64,000 bases of DNA from Myxococcota bacterium (GTDB lineage: Bacteria > Myxococcota_A > UBA796 > JAJRTE01): assembly GCA_024278455.1 (NCBI GenBank), contig JAJRTE010000259.1, forward strand, positions 1 through 64,000, in the 5' to 3' direction. Both the position numbers and the translations under genes were made by a program. Position 1 is the stretch's first letter. Each line of letters starts with the position of its first letter. Of the stretch, positions 1 to 9,293 are shown piece by piece. The notes under the pieces are model-generated. The model searched no databases, was not told the origin of the DNA, and saw only the letters and a list, made by a program, of their open reading frames with translations.

Positions 1-120
1 CAACGACACCAGCGCAAGCCGCAACGACACCCGCGCAAGCCGCAACGACACCCGCGCAAGCCGCAACGACACCCGCGCAAGCCGCAACGACACCCGCGCA
101 AGCCGCAACGACACCCGCGC
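1..120. repeat. 21-bp direct tandem repeat, about 5.7 copies
   Basis: Copies begin at 1, 22, 43, 64, 85 and 106 and each starts caacgacacc. They are identical except for one substitution in the first copy (position 11, a for c). The 21-bp period equals seven codons, so copy-number change would keep the frame of the gene it appears to encode. The array is cut by the window edge. Confidence 0.9.
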
Positions 121-206
121 TGCATGCCGCGCCATCGCCACCGCCGACCCCTGAGCCCGTCATGCTCCCCACGCGACAGCCTGACTTGCCGGTGAATGAT
201 GATTGA
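1..206 (+). CDS. C-terminal end of a truncated Ala/Pro/Thr-repeat protein
   Basis: An open frame enters from the left edge (codons at positions 3, 6, 9 and so on) and stops at TGA 204-206. It reads as tandem TTPAQAA heptapeptides followed by a Pro-rich tail ending PTRQPDLPVNDD. The stop overlaps the start of the following acetyltransferase by 11 bases, as in a translationally coupled pair, which favours this frame. The other two forward frames also cross the repeat but give unlikely Arg-rich or Asn/Ser-rich proteins. Such tails occur as flexible linkers in surface or DNA-binding proteins. The folded part lies outside the window, so no function can be given. Confidence 0.5.
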   Translation, partial: TTPAQAATTPAQAATTPAQAATTPAQAATTPAQAATTPALHAAPSPPPTPEPVMLPTRQPDLPVNDD

Positions 207-696
207 ACTCAGAGCGTACACAAACGCCGACATTCAGCGACTTGTTCACCTGGCCGACAATGAACGGGTATCGAGATACCTCGCACCAACGTTTCCATTC
301 CCATACACGCTGAATGACGCACAGTGGTGGATAGAGACCGGGTGCAAGCAAAACGGGGCAGTTACCAAGGTCATCGTGTATCGAGGCGAATTCGTGGGGA
401 GTGTCGGAATCGCGCCCCAGACCGGATGGAGAAGCCACGTGGCCGAAATCGGCTACTGGGTGGGAGAGGACTACTGGGGACGGGGAATCGCATCCGAAGC
501 ACTGGGGGCAATGACTCACCTGGCGTTTTCGACCGGAAAGTACAGGAAGCTGTTCGCCCCCGTGCTTGGCCCGAACCGCGCGTCAATGCGCGTCCTCGAA
601 AAGAACGGCTACAGCTTGGAGGCCGTATTGAAACAGGAAGTGTTCAAAGGTGGCCGGTATCATGACGTGTACCACTACGCGAAACTGCGCTCGTGA
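196..696 (+). CDS. GNAT-family N-acetyltransferase, RimJ/RimL type
   Basis: The 166-residue protein has the size and motif order of the RimJ/RimL-like GNAT group, which transfers acetyl from acetyl-CoA to an amine, often a protein N-terminus or small molecule. The acetyl-CoA pyrophosphate loop is visible as YWGRGIASEAL (about residues 95-105), and the motif-B segment NRASMRVLEKNGY follows at about 126-138. Two adjacent ATG codons (196 and 199) could start it. It overlaps the end of the upstream frame and is followed by a convergent gene. The substrate cannot be told from sequence. Confidence 0.85.
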   Translation: MMIELRAYTNADIQRLVHLADNERVSRYLAPTFPFPYTLNDAQWWIETGCKQNGAVTKVIVYRGEFVGSVGIAPQTGWRSHVAEIGYWVGEDYWGRGIASEALGAMTHLAFSTGKYRKLFAPVLGPNRASMRVLEKNGYSLEAVLKQEVFKGGRYHDVYHYAKLRS

Positions 697-790
697 TGGG
701 GGCGCTTCACCGAGAGCGTGCTTCCCGGCAAAACGGTCGCTCGATCGGTGACGCACCGAAGCACCCTCGGCCTGAACACGAACGCACTCG

Positions 791-1678
791 TCATCGGCCC
801 GATTCCCCGCTTGCTGGACGTATCTCGATCAGCAGAAAGTCCTTGACCCCGTCGACGACCCGGAATCGATTGTCGTACAGGTCGATGTCGTTGATGGCGA
901 AGGAGAGCGTTCCGTCCGCCGTAGCGACGAATTTCGTCCCGAGACCTACAGGAAACACGGTGGCACGGCCAGCGCGATCGACGAATCTCGCCAGCAACTG
1001 TCCCGCGAAGCAGCCATCCGACGGACATGGATAGTCGGTGCCGGCGGTCGGATGGGAGCGGTCCCCCTCCGCCGTTATCCAGACGGTCTCCTCATCATTC
1101 CCCTGGTATTCGACGGTGTAGTAGCCCGCCGAGGGATCGAGCCGAATACGGTCTCCCTGGCACAAGGGCAGTTCGAACTGCCACCGCCTGTCGACCTCGA
1201 GATACTGCGTCACCATCTCGTAGGAGGCATGGGAGCAGGTGTTCCTTTCGATCTCCTCGAGCAACGCGGCCAACGCTTCGGCGTACCCGACCTGCGTCAA
1301 CCCTCCAGACGCCCAGCGACTGCACAGGAGGAAGTCGGCAGCCACCAACCGCTCTATCTGCTCGGGCTGCTGCAACAGCACCGTCTCGAGGCGCCCCACG
1401 AGGTCTTCCGGCAACCGGAACGAATCGTCCACCTTGCCACGCCAGCGCCTGGTGACCTCGTAGAGCACGTCCCCACGCTGCCGCCGGCGTTCCGCGCTCG
1501 AGAGCCGCTCGAACTCCGGAGCCCGGTAGCACACACGGTCGCCCACAGGCTGCCATCCCGGCTCGGACGCGGCAACATCGGCGCGGACTCCTTCATCCTC
1601 CCTGACACCAGGGCGCATGCAGTCGATGGAAATGAGCAGGATGAACAGACCGAAAAGCACGAGGAGCGTCGGTTTCAT
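791..1678 (-). CDS. Secreted protein of unknown function with N-terminal signal sequence
   Basis: The 295-residue product begins with a basic N-terminus and a hydrophobic stretch (LLVLFGLFILLISIDC) that could be a signal peptide. A Cys follows, but the preceding residues are a poor lipobox, so lipoprotein status is uncertain. The remainder is soluble, with several Cys residues (near 50, 115, 145, 180, 220 and 225) that could pair in the periplasm, and a C-terminal half rich in beta-prone segments. I recognise no family. It is convergent with the acetyltransferase and divergent from the polysaccharide export operon. Confidence 0.6.
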   Translation of the reverse strand: MKPTLLVLFGLFILLISIDCMRPGVREDEGVRADVAASEPGWQPVGDRVCYRAPEFERLSSAERRRQRGDVLYEVTRRWRGKVDDSFRLPEDLVGRLETVLLQQPEQIERLVAADFLLCSRWASGGLTQVGYAEALAALLEEIERNTCSHASYEMVTQYLEVDRRWQFELPLCQGDRIRLDPSAGYYTVEYQGNDEETVWITAEGDRSHPTAGTDYPCPSDGCFAGQLLARFVDRAGRATVFPVGLGTKFVATADGTLSFAINDIDLYDNRFRVVDGVKDFLLIEIRPASGESGR

Positions 1679-2078
1679 GGCCGTGGTTCTCCAGTCGTAT
1701 CACCCATGATCTCAGAATACACGAAGGTGCCCGGAGGAACAACTGCGCCCATCCACCTGGCGGACGTGGGGTCCGGTTTTCCGCAATGGGATTTGCCTGC
1801 CGTCGCCGGCAATTGGCAACTGCCAGGTACCGGTCCCGACCACGAGTCGTCCCCCGGCGGCAAAGAGGGCGCGGGCCGGCCATTTCATTGACATTGTAGG
1901 AGGAGTGACCCTATACTGGAATGGGGTTCGGTTGATGCTGGCTGGCGCTTGGCTCCGGTTGCCGGTGGATCCGGCGGGGCGGAAGGCGCGGTTGCGTTGT
2001 GTTGCGCGAAGTCTGCCGATTCTGTCGAGCGCGTGGGGCGCCTTGGACTCGTGCTGACGGTTTCGCGGGGCAGGTTGC
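1679..2078. other. Intergenic region carrying the export-operon promoter
   Basis: Four hundred bases separate the divergent secreted-protein gene and the ABC exporter operon. Apart from the promoter at 1888-1917 and a leader of about 150 bases, I see no gene, RNA or repeat. Open frames here are short and look like shadows. Confidence 0.6.
1888..1917 (+). promoter_or_regulatory. Sigma-70-type promoter of the polysaccharide export operon
   Basis: TTGACA (1888-1893) is followed after 18 bases by TATACT (1912-1917). This is a perfect -35 box with a -10 box matching five of six consensus bases. Transcription would start near 1924, giving a leader of roughly 155 bases before the first start codon. 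Confidence 0.65.
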
Positions 2079-2987
2079 GTGGGCGTACAGGCGATGACAC
2101 AGGTGCCGGTTGAGCAGGAACGGGAAGGACGTGTGGGGACTATTACGGTTTCTGCTCTTGCAGACGAGAAGTCGGTTGAGCCCGTCGAGGCTCTTGTCGT
2201 CTTCTTCAAGGACTTTTTCCAGTTCCGCAATCTGCTGTATGCATTCGTCGCGAACGACCTGAGGTTTCGCTATGTCGGTTCGTCCATCGGGTTCTTCTGG
2301 ACCGTCATCGATCCAATCGTGGAACTTGCCATCTATACGTTCGTATTCTCCGTGCTTCTCAAGGTGCGGTTCGCCCCGGAGGGGGATACGACGAACTACG
2401 CGCTCTTCCTGTTCTGCGGCATGATCACATGGTTCAACATCCAGGAGACCTTGTCCCGCTGCACGACAGTGCTGAACGAGAGTGCGCACCTGATCAAGAA
2501 GATGCGGTTTCCGTCGGTCATTCTGCCCTCGCAAGTCGTCCTTTCGGGCATGGTGAACCAGGCGATAAGGATTCTCATCCTCGTGGTGGGCGTGCTGGTC
2601 ACGGGCTATGGCGTTTCCTACCACGTCTTGTTCGTTCCGTTTCTCATGTTCGCACAGATCCTGTTCACTCTCGGGCTGGGCATGATCGTGGCCACACTGG
2701 GCATGTTCTTCAAGGACATATCCCACGTGATGAAGGCCGTTCTGATGGTCTGGATGTTCATGACGCCCATTTTCTATCCACCGGCGGCGTTTCCCCGCAA
2801 GTTCTACGCCCTGCTGGTCATGAACCCCCTCGCCCACCTGGTCGGCATGTACCAGGAACTCCTGCTGAATCTTCGTTTCCCACACCAGGGCAGCGTGATC
2901 ATCTTCGGGGCGAGCGCTCTGTTCCTGTTTTTCGTGGGGAGCTACGTGTTTGCGCGCTACCAGGGCCAATTCGCGGACCTGGTGTGA
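2079..2987 (+). CDS. ABC-2 type polysaccharide export permease (Wzm/TagG/KpsM family)
   Basis: The 302-residue membrane protein has about six hydrophobic segments. Features typical of O-antigen, teichoic-acid and capsule exporters of the ABC-2 type include the cytoplasmic NDLRFRYVGSSIGFFW segment before the first membrane helix and FKDISHVMKAVLMVWMFMTPIFY near the middle. It should form the channel through which a lipid-linked polysaccharide crosses the inner membrane. The GTG at 2079 has a GGGG run upstream; an ATG five codons later (2094) is an alternative. Its stop overlaps the ATPase gene by four bases, so the two are probably made in a fixed ratio. Confidence 0.92.
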   Translation: MGVQAMTQVPVEQEREGRVGTITVSALADEKSVEPVEALVVFFKDFFQFRNLLYAFVANDLRFRYVGSSIGFFWTVIDPIVELAIYTFVFSVLLKVRFAPEGDTTNYALFLFCGMITWFNIQETLSRCTTVLNESAHLIKKMRFPSVILPSQVVLSGMVNQAIRILILVVGVLVTGYGVSYHVLFVPFLMFAQILFTLGLGMIVATLGMFFKDISHVMKAVLMVWMFMTPIFYPPAAFPRKFYALLVMNPLAHLVGMYQELLLNLRFPHQGSVIIFGASALFLFFVGSYVFARYQGQFADLV

Positions 2988-4558
2988 TTGCCCGAGACTC
3001 TATGACGGCCCGTGAGACCATGAAGCGACGTCGAGTCGACCACCCCAGGGATAGCACGCCGTCCGTCGACATCCGCGCCGAAAACCTCGGCAAGAGATTC
3101 GGGATCTATGTCAACGACCGCGACCGTGTATTCGAGCTGTTTTCGAAGAAGCCACGTCACCAGGATTTCTGGGCACTGCGGGATGTGAGTTTCGAGGTGC
3201 CTCGAGGCAGCGCTTTCGGGATCATCGGTTCCAACGGGGCGGGCAAGTCAACGCTGCTCAGGCTGATCGCGGGCGTATCGCAGCCCACCGAGGGACGACT
3301 GGAAGTCAACTCGAGCATATCGTCATTGCTGGACCTGGGGCTCGGTTTCCACACGGACTTCTCCGGCCGGGACAATATCTACTTGAACTGTACGGTCCTC
3401 GGCCTGGCCAGGCGGGAAATCGACAAGCTCGTGCCCAGCATCGTCGCATTTGCAGAACTGGAGAGTTTCATCGACTACCCGGTGAAAACCTACTCAGCGG
3501 GCATGGGACTGCGGCTCGGCTTCGCGATTGCCGCCCACCTGACCCACCAGGTGTTTCTTATCGATGAAGTCTTGACCGTCGGCGACCAGTACTTCCAGCG
3601 CAAGTGCGTGCGAAAAATCGAAGAATTCATCGACCAAGGTCGCACGATCGTGCTGGTCTCGCACGATTTGCACGCGATTCGTAGCCTCTGCGACCAGGTG
3701 CTGTGGCTTCGCGAGGGACGTGTCGTCACCATCGGAGCAGCAGCGAACGTGGTCGATGCCTACATGGATGCCATTCGGGCTCGAGAGGCCCGGGCCCCTG
3801 TCCAGTCCCAGGATGTCGGCCGGGAAGCACCCCGACCGCCTCCGGCCGAGTCGTTTCCTGCCACAGCACGAAACGGGGGGGACGGCAACCATGACCGGGC
3901 GGTTACGGACGACCGAGGCGCCGGCGCGCCGGCATACCAGGCGACGACCAAGGATTCCGCCCTGGAGAAGAGGGTCGTCGCGGCGATTCGCCTGGACGAT
4001 CCCGAACAATACTGGAAGGACACGGACAAGGTCGAAGCGTTCATGGAATACCACGGAGATCTCCCGCTCGTCACCGGAAGCGGCGAAGTCAAGATCCTCG
4101 AGGTCAAGGTGCTCGGCCCGCAGGGAACGCCCCAGACCGAATTCACCACCGGCGATTCCGTGACAATCGCCGTCCTGGCCAAGGTCATCGAGCCGGTCGA
4201 AGACCCGATATTCGGTGTGGCCATCCATCGCAACGACGATGTCTACGTCTATGGTCCAAACACGCGCTTCGACAACTGCCTGACAGGCGTCTACCATGGT
4301 CTGTACACGTTTTTCCTCCACTACCCCTCCCTGCCCCTCCTCACCGGGACCTACCTGGTCAGCGTCGCCGTGTTCGACAAGCACCACCTGAAGCCCTACG
4401 TATGGCACAATCGGTTGTACCCGATCACCTTCAAGGCCGACCGCGAAGACCATGGAATGGTCGTCATTCCCCATCACTGGGGTGTCGTGACCCATGCCTC
4501 CGGGCCGCGGGAGGAGGTCGAAGAACCGTTCGTACGTGCCGGGGAGAAGAGCCGGTGA
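2984..4558 (+). CDS. Polysaccharide ABC transporter ATPase with C-terminal Wzt-like sugar-binding domain
   Basis: All ATPase motifs are present: Walker A GSNGAGKST, signature YSAGMGLRLGFA, Walker B VFLIDEVLTVGD and the switch His in VLVSHD. A Pro-rich linker of about 80 residues leads to a C-terminal domain of roughly 180 residues that resembles the Wzt carbohydrate-binding module, with GVAIHRNDDVYVYGPNT and a late FDKHH. In Wzt proteins that module recognises the finished O-polysaccharide end before export. The GTG at 2984 overlaps the permease stop in a GTGA; ATGs at 3002 and 3020 are alternatives. At about 520 residues it is longer than ATPases lacking the module. Confidence 0.92.
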   Translation: MIARDSMTARETMKRRRVDHPRDSTPSVDIRAENLGKRFGIYVNDRDRVFELFSKKPRHQDFWALRDVSFEVPRGSAFGIIGSNGAGKSTLLRLIAGVSQPTEGRLEVNSSISSLLDLGLGFHTDFSGRDNIYLNCTVLGLARREIDKLVPSIVAFAELESFIDYPVKTYSAGMGLRLGFAIAAHLTHQVFLIDEVLTVGDQYFQRKCVRKIEEFIDQGRTIVLVSHDLHAIRSLCDQVLWLREGRVVTIGAAANVVDAYMDAIRAREARAPVQSQDVGREAPRPPPAESFPATARNGGDGNHDRAVTDDRGAGAPAYQATTKDSALEKRVVAAIRLDDPEQYWKDTDKVEAFMEYHGDLPLVTGSGEVKILEVKVLGPQGTPQTEFTTGDSVTIAVLAKVIEPVEDPIFGVAIHRNDDVYVYGPNTRFDNCLTGVYHGLYTFFLHYPSLPLLTGTYLVSVAVFDKHHLKPYVWHNRLYPITFKADREDHGMVVIPHHWGVVTHASGPREEVEEPFVRAGEKSR

Positions 4559-5898
4559 CTCGAGTCCTTCTCCTGGGCACGGGACCGTTGCCTGCTTCCA
4601 ACCCGAAGCTCGTGGATTTCCCCAGGCTGCGCACCTGGCAATTCCTCCGTGGTCTACTCGACGCGGGCCGGGACGTGTGGCTCGTGCAGGCGGTGCGGCG
4701 CGCACGCCCCCGCTGGCGCGAACAGGCTTTCGACGGTCACCGATTGCGGATCCTGTCGGTTTCCGCGACGACGTTCGACCGCGCGGACCTTCCGACTCGT
4801 TGGATCGACGAGAGTGGTGCCGACGCCGTCGTCTCCGCCGGCCCGTTCGGTCCGGCGAAGGCAGCCGCACGGATCCCTCGAGGCGTACCGGTGCTCATCG
4901 ACCTGCCCGGTGACCCGATGGCCGAGGCCCAACTCCGGGCCACCTCGAGCGGTGATGGCAGCCACGTGCTCCATGCGCGCCGGCTCATGGACGCCGTGTT
5001 GCACCGCGGTGATGCCTGGTCGGTGGTCAGCGTCGCCCAGAGATACGCCCTCCTGGGACAACTTGGGCTGAGCGGACGCCTGGGAAACCAGGTCCCCGTC
5101 TTCGTCGTGCCGGTTGCTGTCGAGCCGATGTGGCGGACCTGGGCCGGCAAGACCGGGGCCTCGAGCCCGCGGCAGAAGGGGAAGGTCATCTGGCCCGGTT
5201 CTTTCAACACCTGGGCGGCCACCGACCTGTTCCTGCAAGCATCTGAGATCGCCATGTCGCGAAATCCAGACATCCACGTCGTGGCGACAGGGGGTCCCAT
5301 ACGACACCACGCAGAACAGGTCCACGCCAGCGTCGTCCAGAGGATCCAAGGCTCCAGGTGGCGTCACCGGTGGCGGTTGACGGGCTGGCTGGATGCCGTG
5401 GCTGCGGCTCGAGAGCTGTGTTCGGCATCCGTCGGTGTCATGTTGGATCGACCGTGCGCGGAAGCGGAACTCGGCAGTCGGACACGGCTGCTGTACGGGG
5501 CCGTGCTCGGCCTGCCGTGGATAGTGACGCCCCGATGCGAGCTGGCCCGCCAGCTTGTGGCCCTGGGCGCCGCGCGAGGCGTGCACGAACTGGATGCCAC
5601 CTCCGTCGCCAACCTGATCCTGGACGCCGCGGCAAGCGTGCCGCCCCCCCTTCACGACCTCGAGATCTCGCACATGCTGGATGACACCTACTCCTTCCGC
5701 AGGACCGTGGCCCCCATTGCACAGTGGACCGGAAACCCAGCGCCGGCCCCACCGCCGGCACAGGACGTGACACACGCCGCCGCCGAGCAGGTCGCAACCC
5801 TCGAACGCGCCCTTGCCGAGGTGCACAACAGCGCCACCTGGCGCACTTTGGCACCTTTTCACCGCATGCTCACCCGCGTGGCAGGCAAGAGAAGGTAG
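4555..5898 (+). CDS. Glycosyltransferase, GT4-like, third gene of the export operon
   Basis: The 447-residue protein reads as a two-Rossmann glycosyltransferase. The N-terminus (VTRVLLLGTGPLPASNP) looks like the first strand and loop of a GT-B fold, and GKVIWPGSFNTWAATDLF followed by HVVATGG near 210-245 resembles the start of the C-terminal donor-binding half. The last 45 residues, with LERALAEVHNSATWRTLAPF, match a tail often found on exopolysaccharide glycosyltransferases. The GTG start overlaps the ATPase stop by four bases and has GGGGAGAAG upstream. It probably helps build or cap the exported glycan; donor and acceptor are unknown. Confidence 0.8.
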   Translation: MTRVLLLGTGPLPASNPKLVDFPRLRTWQFLRGLLDAGRDVWLVQAVRRARPRWREQAFDGHRLRILSVSATTFDRADLPTRWIDESGADAVVSAGPFGPAKAAARIPRGVPVLIDLPGDPMAEAQLRATSSGDGSHVLHARRLMDAVLHRGDAWSVVSVAQRYALLGQLGLSGRLGNQVPVFVVPVAVEPMWRTWAGKTGASSPRQKGKVIWPGSFNTWAATDLFLQASEIAMSRNPDIHVVATGGPIRHHAEQVHASVVQRIQGSRWRHRWRLTGWLDAVAAARELCSASVGVMLDRPCAEAELGSRTRLLYGAVLGLPWIVTPRCELARQLVALGAARGVHELDATSVANLILDAAASVPPPLHDLEISHMLDDTYSFRRTVAPIAQWTGNPAPAPPPAQDVTHAAAEQVATLERALAEVHNSATWRTLAPFHRMLTRVAGKRR

Positions 5899-6274
5899 CA
5901 CACGCGGGTGCGAGCGCGGTCGCGGCGTTTGCACCGTTGGAGTTGTCAGTCCTTTGGTTGACGATACGAAAAAAGATGTTTGACGCACGACCCGGTTCAT
6001 GTTATTGTGTGAATGGAATCCGGTGGTAGTAGCACTGTAACTCCGCCAGCGCAGTGGGGCGGATGACAGGTCGTGGCGCGCAACTCGCACCGAGGTCGCT
6101 CGCCGACCGGCAGTACCTTGCCTGCCCGGTGCTTCCCCGGTGTGCGTGCCGCGCAACGTGACAACTGGTCGGACCACGCCGTCTTGCAGCGAGCAGCTTC
6201 CACGGGAGTCAAAACTAAGATCTGGTACGGGCGAGCCGAAGGAAAGGGTGGAGTCTTGAACAAGGGGAAGTGCC
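5899..6274 (+). promoter_or_regulatory. Intergenic region with a candidate promoter at 5980-6008
   Basis: TTGACG (5980-5985) and TATTGT (6003-6008) are separated by 17 bases, pointing to the zinc-ribbon gene with a leader near 260 bases. The surrounding stretch is locally AT-rich compared with its neighbours. No gene or clear terminator hairpin was seen in the rest. Confidence 0.5.
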
Positions 6275-6946
6275 ATGCGACACTGCCGCAATTGCTTTGT
6301 CCTGAACCGACAGGACGCGGTGCACTGTGCCAAATGCGGATCGCTCGTTGGCGATCCTGGAGCGCAGTCGGGCACTATCCAGCCCAGTTCGGAACCATTT
6401 CCCACCCGGCCATCTCACGAGCCATCTCTCGTGCCCTTCGAGCCGCCGGATGCCTCGAGGGGGCTGGTGTCCAGAACGCTGATGTATGCCATTGGCCTGG
6501 TCCTCCTGTTCCCCGTGCCGTTGCTTCTCAGCGTGGAATGGGATGGGGCTAATGCTCGACCCGAACGCGCCGAGGAACGACGCCCCAACGCCCCCCTGCA
6601 ACGGCGGCACCAGCGCATTCTCGAAGCCGCGGCCAGGCTCCAGCAGCAACTGGCGAGGCTCGAGGGCCTGCTTGCCGGCGGTCGATTCACGGAACGTCGC
6701 GATCGAGACGCAGCCCTTTCCGAGTGGCAAGACGAGATGGAACGCATCAAGGCCGAGTATCGAATCTGGGGTGTCGTTGATGTACAACACCCGGATGCGA
6801 CAGCAGAAGACGCGCTTCGGAACGCCCTCCTCTACCTTCACTCGCTCAAGCATTTGGCCATGAACGACCCCAACTGGCAGACCAGCGCAGAGTTCTCCCG
6901 CCTCCGGGGCGACTTCGAATCCAGTCTCGCGACTGCCGTCCGGTAG
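6275..6946 (+). CDS. Zinc-ribbon protein with one transmembrane segment and coiled-coil tail
   Basis: The 223-residue protein opens with a short zinc ribbon, CRNCFVLNRQDAVHCAKC, in the paired CxxC arrangement of zinc-ribbon domain proteins. A single hydrophobic helix (about residues 72-88) follows, then a long charged helical region (LQRRHQRILEAAARLQQQL and on) that may form a coiled coil. This architecture suggests an inner-membrane protein with a cytoplasmic zinc finger. Start ATG 6275 has AAGGGGAAG upstream. The molecular role is unknown. Confidence 0.75.
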   Translation: MRHCRNCFVLNRQDAVHCAKCGSLVGDPGAQSGTIQPSSEPFPTRPSHEPSLVPFEPPDASRGLVSRTLMYAIGLVLLFPVPLLLSVEWDGANARPERAEERRPNAPLQRRHQRILEAAARLQQQLARLEGLLAGGRFTERRDRDAALSEWQDEMERIKAEYRIWGVVDVQHPDATAEDALRNALLYLHSLKHLAMNDPNWQTSAEFSRLRGDFESSLATAVR

Positions 6947-7022
6947 CCCGGCCGCCGCGTTTCGCGCTCGTGCCAGGCGACCCCGCCCGCCCGACGGGGA
7001 TCCTCCCGGCGCCCGCCGGACG

Positions 7023-9293
7023 TCACTGTTCCTGACTTCTGCCCCTGGCACGAAACACCAAGATGATGTCGCTCGAGTTCGTCCCATGGTCCGCTGTGAC
7101 TCTTTTGAGGGTATCCATTTCGATACCGTAGACCAGTTCCCACGAGAGAGGGAGGGAGAGCAGCGGATCGACGCCGATAGTTCCCGGACCTCTGAATTCG
7201 TTCGAGTCGCTGGCGATGACATACACCATCCGTTCGACAGCCGCCGGGGGCGATTGAACCAGGCTGCGGCACCGGCTGTCGCGTTCCGTCCCGCCCTGGA
7301 ACGCGTTGGCCCAACGCCTGTCCTCCGGGCGAAGCAGGTAGACCCCCAGCGCCGTGCAGTCATGCACCCGGGCATCGAGAGGGACCTCCGCCGCAATCCA
7401 TTCGGCGACGCGCTGCACGGCAACGGAACGGCTGACGTGGCTCTCGAGGTTGGCGACACCCAGGTAGCCGCGAAGAGAAGCGAAGTCCAAGCTGGGCTTG
7501 AGCCACAGGGTCGGCACCCCGGTGAACAGCGACACGCACAGACAACCGCAGAACCAGGCCACGAGGATGTTCTCGATGGCTCGCATCACCGGCTCTCGTC
7601 CCCTCAGCCATTGCCGAACCAGGACGTTCACACCGTGTACCACGGCGATGGATACCGGCGGGATGACGGGGACCAGGTAGCGCGTGTGGAGATTGAGACT
7701 CAAGGGACCCCAGAGCGGGACGATGGCTGCCAAGACCACCCATCCTGCAGCGCGGCGGGCCCTCGAGCGCGGGTTCAGCGGGATCACCCAGCCCACGACG
7801 CCCAGCCCGGCCAGGAACGCCAGCACGACGTTCACTCCCGGGAACCTGTCTCCGAGCACCCGCAGGTTGCCCCGTACCCGGACGCCAACGGGCGGGATGG
7901 TCGTGTCCGGGACGACCTCCGCGTCAAGGACCCACCGATCCCCCTCGCGATGCCGCCCCAGGCGCACGATGTCCTGGTCCGGGGGCGCCAGGGCCACAGC
8001 GGCAAAACTTTCGATTTCTCCACCTCGCATGAAGTGGGGAAGAAACCGGGAAAGGGGCGATGGATTCTCAAGATCCGGCTCCCGCACCACCGGCCATCGG
8101 TAGGGCATGTCCCGGTGAACCTCCTGCCGGTTGATAGCGACCATGGAACCCAGGGACGGGTACGACACCGGATAGACCAGCGTCAGCGCCGACGACGCGA
8201 CGAAGGGTGCGACCACGGCGGCGCCTCGCAGCAGCCGGCCCCTCCATCCCCGGGCGACAGCCAGGGCTACCACGACGATGACCACGACGGTGACGACGCC
8301 CTTGGTCTGGATCTGGACACAGAACGCGCCAGCGAGCCCCAGGAGAAAGAAGTGGCCAGGGCGATCGCTGCTGGCGGCCCAGGTCCCGGCTGCAAGGGTC
8401 AGCGCCACGGACAGGGCGAACAGACCATAGCTCCCCGTGTAGATCGCGAAAGGATGAAGCAGTGGGATCGACAATACCAGGAGCGAGGCCAGGACCCCCG
8501 AGAAGCGACCGGCGACAGGAACGGCAGCAAGATAGGTCGCGCCGGGTATCAGCGCAACCGAGACGAAGGAGACGAACTGCCCTGCCTCGAGGAACGACGT
8601 GTGTGCCAGTCCTGCCCAGGTCGCCGCCAGCCACGGGTAGGGAAGCCGCTTGGCGCCATTGTAGATGTCCCAGCGTTCCATGCCGGCGGAAACGATGTTC
8701 GCCAGGAACGTGACATAATCCGAGCCCACGCAGGCCGATGTGGGGTTGGCCTCTTGACGAAAGGCCGCCAACAACGCGGCGGCAACACCGAACAGCGCCA
8801 GGACGAGGATACCGTCCACCCACACCAGGCGAGCAGGGAGCAGCGCCGCTGCAGCACGCTCGAGCACCGTCGCCACAAGGCCTTTCCCGTGCTCAAGGGC
8901 GCTTCGGCTCTCTGCAAGACGGTTCGCCACGCCACGCCGCTCGCCAGCAGACCGCTGCCCGCGGGACTCGAGGCGAGCCCGTCCCCACCGGAAGGCTTGC
9001 CGGCCCCGCACCAGGATAGCCAGCAAGCACAACACCAGCCCCAGGTTCAACAGCGGGTAGTAGAGCGGCGCATGCCAGGAAAGGAAGATGGAATGAATGG
9101 GCTGGCGCTGGTTCTGCCAGTGGACGGTCAGAAGCAAGACGGCGCCCACGACCGACAGCCCGAACTGGACGAACGGCCAGGCCCTCGCGCACGAAACCCC
9201 TCCGCCCGCGGCCCCTCGCGCGCCAGCGGAACTCCGCAGCCGTCGTGTCCATCGAGCCCAGAGTCTCCGTGTCCCGCGATTCTGTTGCAGCAT
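7023..9293 (-). CDS. Large polytopic membrane protein, GT-C glycosyltransferase-like
   Basis: The 756-residue protein has about ten to twelve hydrophobic helices spread over residues 35-560 and a C-terminal soluble segment of about 170 residues. Size, topology and the periplasmic loop following the first large hairpin fit the GT-C group, which uses polyprenyl-phosphate sugars at the outer face of the inner membrane. No single motif pins the family, although an acidic residue in the first loop (VGSDYVTFLANI) is in a suitable place. It is divergent from an SGNH-type membrane protein. A catalytic role is inference. Confidence 0.55.
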   Translation of the reverse strand: MLQQNRGTRRLWARWTRRLRSSAGARGAAGGGVSCARAWPFVQFGLSVVGAVLLLTVHWQNQRQPIHSIFLSWHAPLYYPLLNLGLVLCLLAILVRGRQAFRWGRARLESRGQRSAGERRGVANRLAESRSALEHGKGLVATVLERAAAALLPARLVWVDGILVLALFGVAAALLAAFRQEANPTSACVGSDYVTFLANIVSAGMERWDIYNGAKRLPYPWLAATWAGLAHTSFLEAGQFVSFVSVALIPGATYLAAVPVAGRFSGVLASLLVLSIPLLHPFAIYTGSYGLFALSVALTLAAGTWAASSDRPGHFFLLGLAGAFCVQIQTKGVVTVVVIVVVALAVARGWRGRLLRGAAVVAPFVASSALTLVYPVSYPSLGSMVAINRQEVHRDMPYRWPVVREPDLENPSPLSRFLPHFMRGGEIESFAAVALAPPDQDIVRLGRHREGDRWVLDAEVVPDTTIPPVGVRVRGNLRVLGDRFPGVNVVLAFLAGLGVVGWVIPLNPRSRARRAAGWVVLAAIVPLWGPLSLNLHTRYLVPVIPPVSIAVVHGVNVLVRQWLRGREPVMRAIENILVAWFCGCLCVSLFTGVPTLWLKPSLDFASLRGYLGVANLESHVSRSVAVQRVAEWIAAEVPLDARVHDCTALGVYLLRPEDRRWANAFQGGTERDSRCRSLVQSPPAAVERMVYVIASDSNEFRGPGTIGVDPLLSLPLSWELVYGIEMDTLKRVTADHGTNSSDIILVFRARGRSQEQ

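Noticed and set aside
1..120. CRISPR array
   Set aside because: The 21-bp units are contiguous with no spacers.
1052..1891. A 279-codon plus-strand frame opposite the secreted protein
   Set aside because: The minus-strand reading has a signal sequence and sensible composition; this frame mirrors it.
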